Part shown: positions 19,382-31,300 of the stretch, piece by piece
How positions within the stretch are numbered: the first letter of the stretch is position 1
How the letters are laid out: each line of letters opens with the position of its first letter
Source: Arctopsyche grandis
Taxonomy: Eukaryota; Arthropoda; Insecta; Trichoptera; Hydropsychidae
Direction: 5' to 3'
Assembly: GCF_051622035.1 (NCBI RefSeq)
Contig: NC_135359.1
Span: forward strand, 20,421,501-20,485,500
DNA: 64,000 nucleotides
Position numbers and translations under genes: made by a program
The notes under the pieces: model-generated
Told to the model about the DNA's origin: nothing
Databases searched by the model: none
What the model saw: only the letters and a program-made list of their open reading frames with translations

Positions 19382-22165
19382 GTTGGTGTCACGACTCTCA
19401 TTCAACCACTCATCTCACACTGTGATCTTTTAAAATTGCACTATTTAATACAAATAGTCGTCGCCACATTTTAGTCATCCAATTTGTGATTCTAAATTAA
19501 AAACAAACGTGATATAAAGTGTGAATCTGTGCACATGTTCAAACTATTATATATATGAATGCTATATAAAAAAATCGCAACACTCTCTATAGTTGTAAAC
19601 AGTAAATTATTGTGTAAAAATTACTAACGAAAAGATATAACTATTTTATATGAAAATTGAAACATGTATCTTGTCATCTCTATTGTTAGAGTTAACCGTG
19701 AGGAATTGTTTCTGATAAATGGACTCTTAGCATGTTATGGGGTTTATGCACAACTTAATAAATTAATAAGGTACACCACCTTCATTACGATTGGTTACAC
19801 TAATAGTTGAATGTATTAATTACACTTTAGTCACTGCATTATCCTGTTTTCAATATCTTTCCAAGTTATTCATGTTTTACATTTTGATTGTTTTTAGTCG
19901 ATATCTAAATTATAAATTTGCTATTGTTACACGATTAATGAAAAGATATTACGTATTACTATAATAACTTAGATATGTGTTTAATTTTAATAAAGTGCAA
20001 TATTTTTTATCGTGCTTTCACATTACGACACACATTTTAAGATCTGTAGAAAAAATTACATGTTTTTGCACCTCAAACGCAAAGTGTGTCTAAAAATGTT
20101 AACAGAAATTCTTTATATTGTCAATTATTATTATGTTAACGTTTTTTTCCTCAATTTTTATAGTAATGTTTATTTTTTTTTAATTATTTTTTAAGTTTTT
20201 ATACTGTCAATGAATCTTCTAGATTTTTAATTTCTGTTCAATAAATATTTAAGATAATTATTAAAGCACTCATTGTATTCAAATATGAGAACAATACTTA
20301 GCATTACAATTGTATTAATATTATATTTAGTCATATCCGTATGTTGTGTGCACTTTTTAATTATTATCATCATGTTTTCGATCTCCGTATTCAATTGACA
20401 ATTTTGACGTTCAATAGGTTCATGCATTTAATTTTTATTACCATTAATGCTAGAATTCAATTTTTAAATTTATTCAGTTTCAATTTTTAGATTTTTTGTC
20501 ATTTCATTACAATTCGATATGTGTAACTTTGCAATGTGATGTAAAAGGTACACTTTGAAGAGTTTTATTTATATTTTTGTTCACCGCTTAAGGAATCAAA
20601 GTCATTCCAAAGATGTTTGCAATATTTTAATCTTTGTTCTCGATTAAGAAATACTCTTCGATTTTATAAATATATTATTTTTGTTATTGTTTTTATATAC
20701 ATATTATAATTTTGCTCAAATTGAAATACAAATACAATTATTGACATCGTATGTACTAAGTTATCAGTGTAACCCTGCAAACTGTGATATATATTTCATT
20801 CATTATTCTAAGCTTAAGGCGTTACTTCATTATTTATTTTAGTCTGATTTTATGTCAAACACATAAATTGATATGAAAAAAAAAAACTCAATAATGTCTC
20901 AAATTAATAAACGCTCCATTTTATTATATTATATTTTAGGAATTGTGAAAATATTTCATCACTGCCAATTAATCTGAATAAAATTTGTATGCTTATCTTT
21001 TCACTAATATTTAAATAATTTTGTAGTAATATATTATTATTATTTATTATTTGCATTGAATTATAATATACTTATTAGTAGAATTAATTAATGCTTGTTA
21101 ATAGTAGATTGATGTATAAAGTGTGACTTTTTTCATTAATTAAGACTGCCATTGTATTTGTTTTTTTTGCGCTTCAATTTTTTAATTGATTTTATTTTCT
21201 TAAAAACTGCCATTTTGCTACTATATTTTTTTAATGATTTTAAATCATCGAATATATACATTTATTTTTTGATGGTCTTACGCTTTATAATTTGGATTTA
21301 TTTTATTACGTGTTTATTTTTTACTCAATTCAGACTGATTTAGTTCATTATTTTTAATGCGTATTTGGCTCTTAATGTGGGATAAAATTTTTTGGAATAA
21401 TTACGAGATTTTACTTTTCCACTTAAAGTCCACTTCGCATTGCTCATCGTGATGATATTACACTTTATGTTTTTATGTACATATCATTTGACTTGCCAAA
21501 TAATGTTAATATATTTGTTATCTTGATTTTAAACTTAGGTTCTTTTCAAATTACTCATCATTGTTGATATTAATAATTGTTAATTATAATTGTCTGTGCC
21601 ATATACTACCTTTTTATTGCATTTTCATTGTATTCCAGTTTTTTTAGTAGAGTACTAGCAATGAAATATTTAATGCAATAAGTCTTAAGAAAAAATTAAA
21701 ATACATTTGCAATTGACGATATAATTAGGGTACGAAAATAACTAATTCTGTGATTTACTGTTTTTAGGAGCATATGAAATTAGATTTTTTTTTAATGAGA
21801 AATATTGAGTTTCGCATATATCAGTTGATCATTTTGGAATATATTTGTGTAAAAATTTTCATTTTAAATGAAATTCGTCTAGGTTATTTGTATGTATAGT
21901 TTGTAAATCATATGTCTGTTAGTCGCTACTTTTGAACGTTTGAGACTAAAATTTGATAAATCGTCGAGAGCGCACTAGTGACGTATGTATTTTCAAATGT
22001 ACATATACATACATACACATATTGTTTAAGAACAACCTTGATTCGTTGACTTTTGAAGTGATATTATGATTTACTCAATGACTTTACATGAGCTGTGTGA
22101 TGGCACATTATATATTGTATTATGATTGGAAATAAAGAAATGTGTTCTCAAAATTTGTTATCATT
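19382..22165 (+). other. sol 3'UTR and poly(A) region
   Basis: AT-rich and without coding content. AATAAA occurs at 19757, 19989, 20240 and 22131. The last is followed directly by tgtgttct and a GT-rich stretch (gcgtgtttgcgtagtggtgtgt), so it is the best candidate for the distal end. An alternative short 3'UTR could end after 19757 or 19989. Confidence 0.4.
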
Positions 22166-22821
22166 CCATTTATTTACAGATTTTCTATGCGTGTTTGCGT
22201 AGTGGTGTGTAAATTTATCACTACAATGTTTTCAACGTCGATTTTCTCCATCAGTTGTACGCTTTGAAGGTTTTCTTACGGAATAACAATGTTGTATTTG
22301 CACCATTGAGCAGCATTCACGTCGTGATTATGAGGTTTAGTGTTTCAGACAAACCCGCTTTGCTTTTATGCGTTTGTCATTGGAAATGTCATGTCGGATA
22401 AGGTGTATTTTTACCCCATTTGATTTTGTGTGTCTCATTCGTGACATTTCCTGTTTGGAAATATATTTTTATGAAGGTGTATATAACCTAATATGTTGAA
22501 GTGTCAAGTTTATTCTATAAGAATCATTAGAATTGGTTCTCACATTAGACCTTTTTATATATGTACATACATATGTTATATGTAGAGCTAATTTTGGGAT
22601 CAAATTAGAATATGGCAAGTATACAACATACAATGTACAATTGGAATAATTGGTTGTGAATTTTGTATTGGAAAATTTTCCTTAATCAAATGAGCAAATT
22701 CAATTCATAATATTTACGTTTTGTTTTCATAAAAGTAATGATAGAATTCGTGCATCTTTTCAACTATGTAGTTTTTATTTAATCGTATACATTAATTAAA
22801 TTTATATTTCTTTTATATTAA

Positions 22822-23010
22822 CTAGTGTTTTTACCCGGTTTCGCTCGGTATTTGTAATATAAACTGCTTAAACATGGCCAATCTAATAGTAAACATTTTA
22901 TTAAATTTATTTGAATAGTTTTATTTTATTTAAATTTATTTGAATATTAATTTGTTTTTTTCTACGAACCAAACAAACATACAAAGTTTCTTTCGAAATT
23001 ATATATAAGA
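22822..23010 (-). mobile_element. Non-autonomous Helitron copy
   Basis: On the minus strand: TCTTATATATAATTTCGAAA start, hairpin ACCGAGCGAAaCCGGGT, end AAAAACACTAG. Inserted between A and T, as Helitrons do. Confidence 0.75.
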
Positions 23011-24695
23011 TGTCAAATTGAATTATGAGGAAAACCAATTTTTTTTTGTTCGTTTTATTTTCTTTGCGGAGATAAAATAAAATATATTTTTTATATACAG
23101 AAAAAGCATGAGAACTAAAACCTTGCAATTTTTCTCATGCTGCATTTTATTTATATTTTTTAATTTTTGTACATGGTAAACAAGACATACAACAATATAA
23201 TTATTTTAGATTTTCAAAACACATTTACATTTACAAATTGTTAATGGCATTAAATTTGTTTTGCACACAAATCTGAACTAAACAACCAAACACAAAACAT
23301 TTATAATACTGTTATATACAATTATATATTATATATTTATTTATGTGTGTATATCATATAATATTTAATAATAAAAAATAAAACAGAGACGTTGTCTTGT
23401 CCTTATAATAAAGGCAAAGACCTGAATAAAAATATTTATAGAAGGAAATTGAATATTATTTTACATTGAGTTCATTTTTGAATTACAAAAAAAAACAAAA
23501 CAAAAAAAAACAAATGAATTACTTTCGTTATAACTCGGCATAAAATTAATTAGAGTTGATTCTTACACTCATTCAGAATCATATTTAATTGGTAAAAATA
23601 GCTATATATTTATAATATTTAATGTTAACCCATAATTTCCTATACATAATAACCATGTTCGTAAAATACGAAAAACAAACAGATCGCACACAAATTGAAG
23701 AAAGCGTTTATATATTTTTATAAATCTAATAGGAAGCCATGGGTTAAATTTTGTTTGTCATGTTTGGTTATGCGTGATAGATTATATTATTTCGGAGAAT
23801 TTTCATGAGCGTACATGCAAGTTGTTTCAACACTGAGAAAATGTTAAAGAGCATAGTAAGTATAACATTATATTTCCCACGCATGGATGAAAAATAATTA
23901 ATGCTTCATAAGTTGTTAGAACAAGCTGTTTATGTCGTACTAGTAACAGATTCACAGTATTGAACAAATGCAGGTCGCCATTGTAAATACTCCGTTTCAA
24001 TTATGATTCTACATATGTGTTTGTTTTTGTTATAATTTAAATATACGCTTTTATGCGTTCAATTTAACCCCTTCCAATCTCATAAAAATCAGTCAATATT
24101 CACCATAAAATATATTTTATATATAAAATGTATGTTAACAAAAAACTTTTTTGAATAACCCTTTGAGTGCCATAGATTTTTTTGATAGTTCGAAATTCAC
24201 TACTGAATGTTTCTTAGTCAAAATTAATAGAGCAGTGTGTGCCTGAGAGGCTATGCGGACGGAGCGACTGCTCGAAACCAAAAATTAAAGGGGACTTATT
24301 TTTTTTATATTTTCATTTTATTTACGAATCCGTCTACAATTTTGAATTATTAAATCATTTTAATATTCAAAGCGAATAAAATCATGAAAAGATTGAATTT
24401 ATGTAGGTATTATCCAGCCACCACAAACTGAAAGATTTTCGACAAAAGCTGTCTAAGGCACTCACAAGGGTCAACTGGTAAGGGGTTAGGTATGTATATA
24501 AATTTTTTTCCGACTTAATTGCATTATAATTGTAATTTAAAAATATCTCTCGGAGTTTAATTGACTAATTCGAAAATATTGAATAACACACTTACAGGAT
24601 ACACGTTGATTGTGGCGAATGGAGGTTATAGCGCGAGTTCGGCTGAGATGATGATTTGGAATGATGATGATGAGGGTCGTCCGCGAGGGGCGCGC
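23011..24695. other. Intergenic region between convergent sol and AstA
   Basis: AT-rich, includes the AstA 3'UTR (minus strand). No gene is seen. Minus-strand AATAAA candidates exist (for example tttatt near 24327) but none stands out. Confidence 0.4.
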
Positions 24696-25321
24696 TTAGG
24701 TTGAAGCCTCCGCGTCTCTCTGATCAGCTGCTCCGGCCTGGTCTGCCTCGGGCTCCTGGTCCCTCTTGCCCAGACCGAAATTGAACTTGTTCAAATCACG
24801 TCGTCTCCTGCCCAATCCGAATTCATACCACTGCTTGTAGCCGACAGATTGGGGCAGGCGTTTGGACGAGTCGGACTTTTTGCCCAGTCCAAACTCGTAA
24901 GCGGCTTTCTTGCCCAGTCCAAACTCGTAAGCGGATCTCTTGCCCAGTCCGAACTCGTAAGCGGCCCGTTTGCCCAAACCAAATTCATAAGCTGCCCGTT
25001 TGCCCAAACCGAACTCATAAGCGGCTCTCTTACCCAAACCGAACTCGTAAGCCTTCTTGCCCAAGCCAAACTCGTAAGGAGATCGTTTGCCCAGTCCGAA
25101 TTCATAAGGAGATCGCTTTCCAAGTCCGAATTCGTAAGGAGACCGCTTTCCGAGTCCAAATTCGTACGGAGATCTTTTTCCGAGTCCGAATTCGTACGGA
25201 GATCTCTTCCCAAGACCGAATTCGTATCCTCTAGCTAATCTTTTATTTTCTTCGACAGAGTCTGGAGACATTCTTTTGCCTAGTCCGAAGCTGTAGGGTC
25301 GGGCTCTCTTAGGATCCACAT
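24696..25321 (-). CDS. AstA: AstA coding exon 2: peptides 4-18
   Basis: Residues 132-339. Acceptor ttttcAG at 25322-25323 in phase 1 (g|at restores Asp). It holds 15 FGLG copies, then an Asp/Glu/Ala-rich tail and TAA at 24698-24696. Cleavage sites vary: KR in most, KK after three copies, RRRR after the WYEFGL copy. Confidence 0.96.
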
Positions 25322-28300
25322 CTGAAAAGTTGTACAAAGTATTTGATTGTATTATCTAAATATAATATGTAAGTCAATCATACACAAGTGTCATTAATGC
25401 AATATTATGTACATAATATTAAAACAGTGTGTAAATTGGTGCATAAATTAAGTTGACAGAAAGTGGGACGTAGATTTTGACGTGTGCGTAGGAGGGGTGG
25501 TTTCGTTGGTGATAGTAATTAGACCCTGTCGGTTTAAAAAAATGTAATATAATAATATAAAAGTGGGCACATTTTTTTTTTAGATAAGCACTGGAAACGT
25601 AATTATGAAAATTAATTATGGATATAATATAACTAAAATAATATAATTAGTGCTCGTCATAACTTCGGTGAAACACTATCTCTTTCTCTTTATCATTTTC
25701 TTCCCCTTATTTTCCCATTTTCTATTTTCCCCTCTTTAAGGTGTTACACGTAGATGGAATAACCGACTTTTACTTCACATTTGAAGGAAAATAACAAAAA
25801 ATTTCATTGTATGTAACAAACTAGTTTAGTGTATAGAGTCTACATATTATATACATATAGCGTATACTATATATACCTACATACATATGTATGTATATGT
25901 AGTCGTTAGATTTTATTTATATACATATGTATATGTAGTCGTGGGTTTGTCTTTCACTAATAAAATATAATTAACAATAAATATTATATGAATTTAAAAC
26001 GATTTTATATAAAAATATACTTTTGCAACTTTTTGTGTAGACTAGAAAGTATAAAAATGTATTTTTTTTTTGTATTAATTTTATATAAGACGTGTATCTG
26101 TTTCATTCCAAGTGATCACTTCGGTTCGTTAATGAATATACTAGTTCGTTCATATTTAGCTAACAGTCAAAATCTTTCTTCAATTATATAGACTCACCGG
26201 GTGTTACATGAAACTTTTTGCTGTCAAAACCTTTGAGATGTTAAAATGCCAAGTATTTAAAAGGTAAATCCTGTGGAAATCACATTACAACGTTGCTATA
26301 ATTCCCGTTTCGGCTAATTAAAAAAATATTGCAACCCAGGGTAAGCATTCATATATTGAGGATGGGACAAACGATAGAGAATTCTTATATTGTAGTTTGT
26401 CGATGAACAAACTAGTTCGTTTGTCAATTCGTTCTGTTGTGCACACTATAAATGGCTAGATTGGTTCGTGTATGAACAAACTAGTATATTGACTTTTACG
26501 CTTTTCTATGGTGATTTGTGTGCATCTAATTTTTCTAAACATTTACGTTTTATACGCAATCGTCATTTTCTATTGGAATTTAAAATTTGAAAATCAACAG
26601 AATTTCATATGAATTTATTTAATTATATATGCATGTACATATGTACATATATGTTTAAAAAAGGAATCGTGATTTGTTTTCTCCTCCTGTGGCTCGCACA
26701 AATATGTATGTTGGCAACGTTTCCAATATCTAGAGCGATATATCTGCTCAACCGGGTTGTTGGTGAAATTGACCTGTTTAATGTAATTCAACTGTGCTGA
26801 ACTGGTTGAGTGGTTGTGGAGCAACGCCCGTGGTTGATTTTATCAATCATAAATGTCAATGATTTTTCTATCAAAATATAAAAGGTGGTTATTATTATGA
26901 TGTTATGATTGTGTGACTAGCCACAGTGACGCGTTAGAGTACTCTGTTAAAAATTAAAAATAAATATGCACATACGTATATGTATGTATGTATGTATGCA
27001 ATCACGTTTAGATGCAACGTGACCTACGAATATGTATACACAATACATAAGTTTAAGCTAGTATAATTTTCAGTCACAAAAGGCAGCGAACAAAAGTGGA
27101 TTTTGAATACGAACCCAGGGGACGAATTTAATTAATTATGTACCTACGTACTTGAAACGTGCACCAACAGGTGTCCGTCAAAATAACAATAATCCGATAG
27201 GGAGAAGAATGAGAAGGACCTCGTGGGAAAGGGGACTTTTGTCTCTGCCGACTTTTTTGCATAAATACGCGTAACGCGTCCAAACGGCGTGCGCCATAAT
27301 CCGATTTGGGTATGAATTTAATTAGGGGTCGGCGTTTTTATTTCGCGCACGAATAACGTCCTCCTCTGAATTGTAATTAGCCTCATCACCTCACCACCCC
27401 CCTCCCAGGACTACATCCCCCCTTTTATCGTTTACTCGGCCGGTTATTCGGCATTTTGCCGCAGGTGGTCGGGATCATTCCCAAATCTGCGGTCCTCAAA
27501 GGCGATAATGGGATTGGCCGTACAAAAGTAATCCGAAGAAGGAGATATCGAGATGTTTACACTTTTCAATTAATTAAACGACTCTAATGCGAGTGGACGG
27601 CGCTTTGAAGTTTGCCACTAAGGACGTTGATGTTCTCCGAATAAATTTACGGGTGTATAGAAAAAAAATGTTTCGTTATGTAAGGATTAAAAATTTCAAT
27701 ATAAATGTGGATTAAATTATTAATTAAAGCTTTGATTTCGGTGTGTACGCTTAGAATATATATTTTTTTCTATTCATATTTTTTGTATCATTAACCATAT
27801 GTAGCATAGCTCAATGGGTCGGTTATTGATTGGGAGGTTCTGACCTTAATCGAAAAAAAATGATCTGTAATATATTAAAGCCCGTTTTAAAGGTCAAGGA
27901 ATTCAACCCTTAAATCCCTCAACATGAGGCCATTCCTCTCCTCCCCAAGGAATACAGTCTGAGAGACTGTTTCGTCGGAGAACGAGACGGTAAAAAGTAA
28001 TATGACAATAAAAGACACATGTATATGTATACAGGCGGTATAGCTCGGTGGTTCGTTAATTCCTACCATCGATAAGTACTGGGTTCGAGCAATGGTTTAA
28101 CCTCGGATGAAAATAATTTCTACCGAGCATTTCTGCAGTGCTGCTATTCAGACTTGGATATTTGTAACTCCAAGTCATTCGATTACTACCAGAGATTGCC
28201 AATTTATCTAATTTTATTGTTGAAACGGTTTCTCACCAAATTAGAAATCACCACTATTTGAACATAATTTCAAATTTATAATCTATTAATTTATGTACAA

Positions 28301-31300
28301 TTTTAAAACCAGAGGTGTCACTTTGTGTAACTTGTAATGTTTCCATGGTAAAATATAAATTAAATATGAATTTGAGCGGTGCGATCCGTTCTACCGACTT
28401 GAAATTTCTCGAGACTCATTTTCTTGACTTTTTATCTACTTGAACAGGAGTTTGTATATTGTATACAAAAATGTTTTTTGTATACATGTATGAAATATCT
28501 TTAATATGCGAGCATTAATATATTTAATATGTGATATCTTTAATATGCGAGCATTAATATATTTAATATGTGATATCTTTAATATGATCATTCACGATTT
28601 TTTAACTATTAACACAAATTATTTTTTAAAATATTTAAAAATTAATTCTTACTATATTATTTTTCATAGTTAATGTTTATCTCGTACAATAAGTGTGTAT
28701 ACAAACTCGACGACGAAATATACCGAAAAAGTCGTGAGAATTTGAGAAATTTCAAAGTAAATTTGTCTACCTATTTAGAAATAAAAATATTAACCCAAAA
28801 CAATGGTTGCCATTTTTCATTCTGTCTTCTTCAAAAGTAAAGGCGACACCTCTGCCAAAGAAAAACCTTTGTCAATTTTACAACATGGAAAATATTATAG
28901 TAAATATGCTCATTATGGTGCTGCAACTATGTATATAGTACTTCGTAATTTTGTTTTATAAGAAACGTGAAAATATTATGAAGCCTTATATTGTGATTGA
29001 ATCGAATTTAATGCAGTTTTCCCTATAACATTGGGAAATTTCATTGACAGGGTTTTAGTTGCGTATGTAATTGTGGTATGATTTTAGGAATGTGAGTAGA
29101 AAATGAAAAAGTTAATGATAATGATAAAAAAATGAAGGCGAAAGAGATTTTATGTGCGCTTTCATACATACATATTTACATATGTACTACGTTACATATA
29201 TGCATAATGCAAACGGTTATAGCACCTAACATGTTTAAATTTGCTTAAATGTTCTATAAAGGTGCTAGAATATTCGATATTTAATTACGAATTCATATAT
29301 GAGATAAAAAATATATTAAAGAAACTATGTATATTAAATTCTAGTGGTTAAATTCTTTGAAAAAATAATAATCAAAAATATTTTTGGTTCATCGAATGCG
29401 TCTTTAAATACATTTTAATGAAAACAATATTGTAGAAAGAAGATATTAGTATAATACATATTATACGAGTATATTACAGTTTCAGTATCAAAACCATCAT
29501 TAAAAATGCGCTCAAATTAATGATACCAACGTATGAGCTTCTCGTTTGTTCAGAAGCGGTGTTCTTTGACGTGGGAGAAATATTTCAGACAGTATTAAAT
29601 TTTGTAAAACGCGATACATACTGGTTTTATCAATTTTAAAACATCTTTAAAGGTAAAAAACCCTTTGACATTTCCACATTTAATGAATCAAAAATCGTAT
29701 ACATTTCTTCGCGCAACGAATGAAAGCCGAGTAAAATGATATCGCATTCTTTTAATTCTCTTCGATTTTTGCAAATAATTTCCCTAGCTTTTTCCATATA
29801 ATGAAATCCAATCGTGGGGAAAGCTTTTGCGTTACAGGTCGGCATAAAGTGAACGTTCTGCGCGAAATGGCGCGAAAACTCGGAAAATTTAGGTAACCAT
29901 TTCTACACGTTCGACCGACCCGAAACTTTACAGCGGCCGGTTTTAATTATGCATACGAATTCGGAATATTGCCAAATGCCACGTTTCGAATTTGGAAATT
30001 GTATTCGATATGCAATTTTAATTTTTCACTTCTTCGAACGCGACCTTTGAGCGTAATTATTCGAAGGCATATCGCGGGATTTATTCCATGGCTTATACAG
30101 AATTTATATTACAATTCAATGAATTCAAAGACAGAAAAAAAGAAAAGAGAAAGGTTTTGCACCGCAGTAAAATTGTTACAATATGATTTTTTTTAAATTA
30201 GAATTGGTATAAAGTTGCTGTCGTTTATTGCATAAAACGTTTACTCCACGCTTTAATAATCATACATTAAGGCAAGGAAACTAAAACATATTATATCTTA
30301 AAACATCTCCACATCCACCTATGTATAACGAAATAATGAAAGGTGACATTTTTACGGTGTCATATATTTTTAAATGACTTTTAATGGACTTCCTTTTAGT
30401 GGTTTTCCTTTTACGTCTCTTCCCCGAGGTAATTAAGTGGGAGTGAAAATTCGGACAAGTGTGTCCCTGTCAAATCATCTTGATGGATATTTCTATATTC
30501 AATCGACGACACATTTTTTGACGAATTTCCATAGCTCGCGTATGACTCACGCGACATATCAATTTCCGCTAATGGACTTCCTTCAGATTTTCGACGAGAG
30601 TAAATAAATACATGGAACGAAAAAATCTCCGTTCTCTGTTCGCGGAATCCGCAAATTTCCAGACGTGCGCGTATCAAATTCTCGCTCCGATTACGACGCC
30701 GCCTGTATATTTCAAATTATTTCAACCCAAGGCTCCTCAAAATGTCAAGGCTTTTGGTCAAATTTGCGGTTAGAATTACAGAACGCCTTAAATGACTATA
30801 CATTATATATTGAGACAGTTTGATTCAAGCAATGAACTGTTAACAGATCGGCATACTAAATCGGATAATTTTTTTTCTGGGATTTTATCTTATTGACAAT
30901 ATATCAAAATAGATTGTTGTTGAATCTTTATAGTACTTTTGTCTTTTAAGGTATATTAAAATTGCGAATAAAATTGTACATATTAAAATTGCGAAAGTAT
31001 CTTGACCATTGATTATTGTATTTATGAATCATCTAATCTCAACCTAGTTTTCTTACGCTTATGAATTTTTATGATGATTGATAGACTTCTAAGATGCTAA
31101 ATTTTCAACCTCCTTCTGTATGGCACAGAAACATGGATCTTGACAGATGCCATGAGTAAAAGGCCTTTAGCCGTTCGAGTGCTGACGTCTTTTCTGTTGA
31201 AAGATCGACACGCTGAAAATTTTGCTAACATTTCCATCTAGAATTATTTAGAAATTCAATAGGAAACAGGTGTAAAAATTGTAGCTAATCCAAAAAAACC

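Noticed and set aside
24791..25238. Long open frames in the other minus-strand frame and on the plus strand across AstA exon 2
   Set aside because: They arise because the 30-bp repeat keeps every frame open; only one frame has the signal peptide continuity and FGLG units.
28031..28110. A genuine tRNA gene (A and B boxes present)
   Set aside because: The cloverleaf cannot be closed and the sequence continues into a SINE body shared with four other copies.
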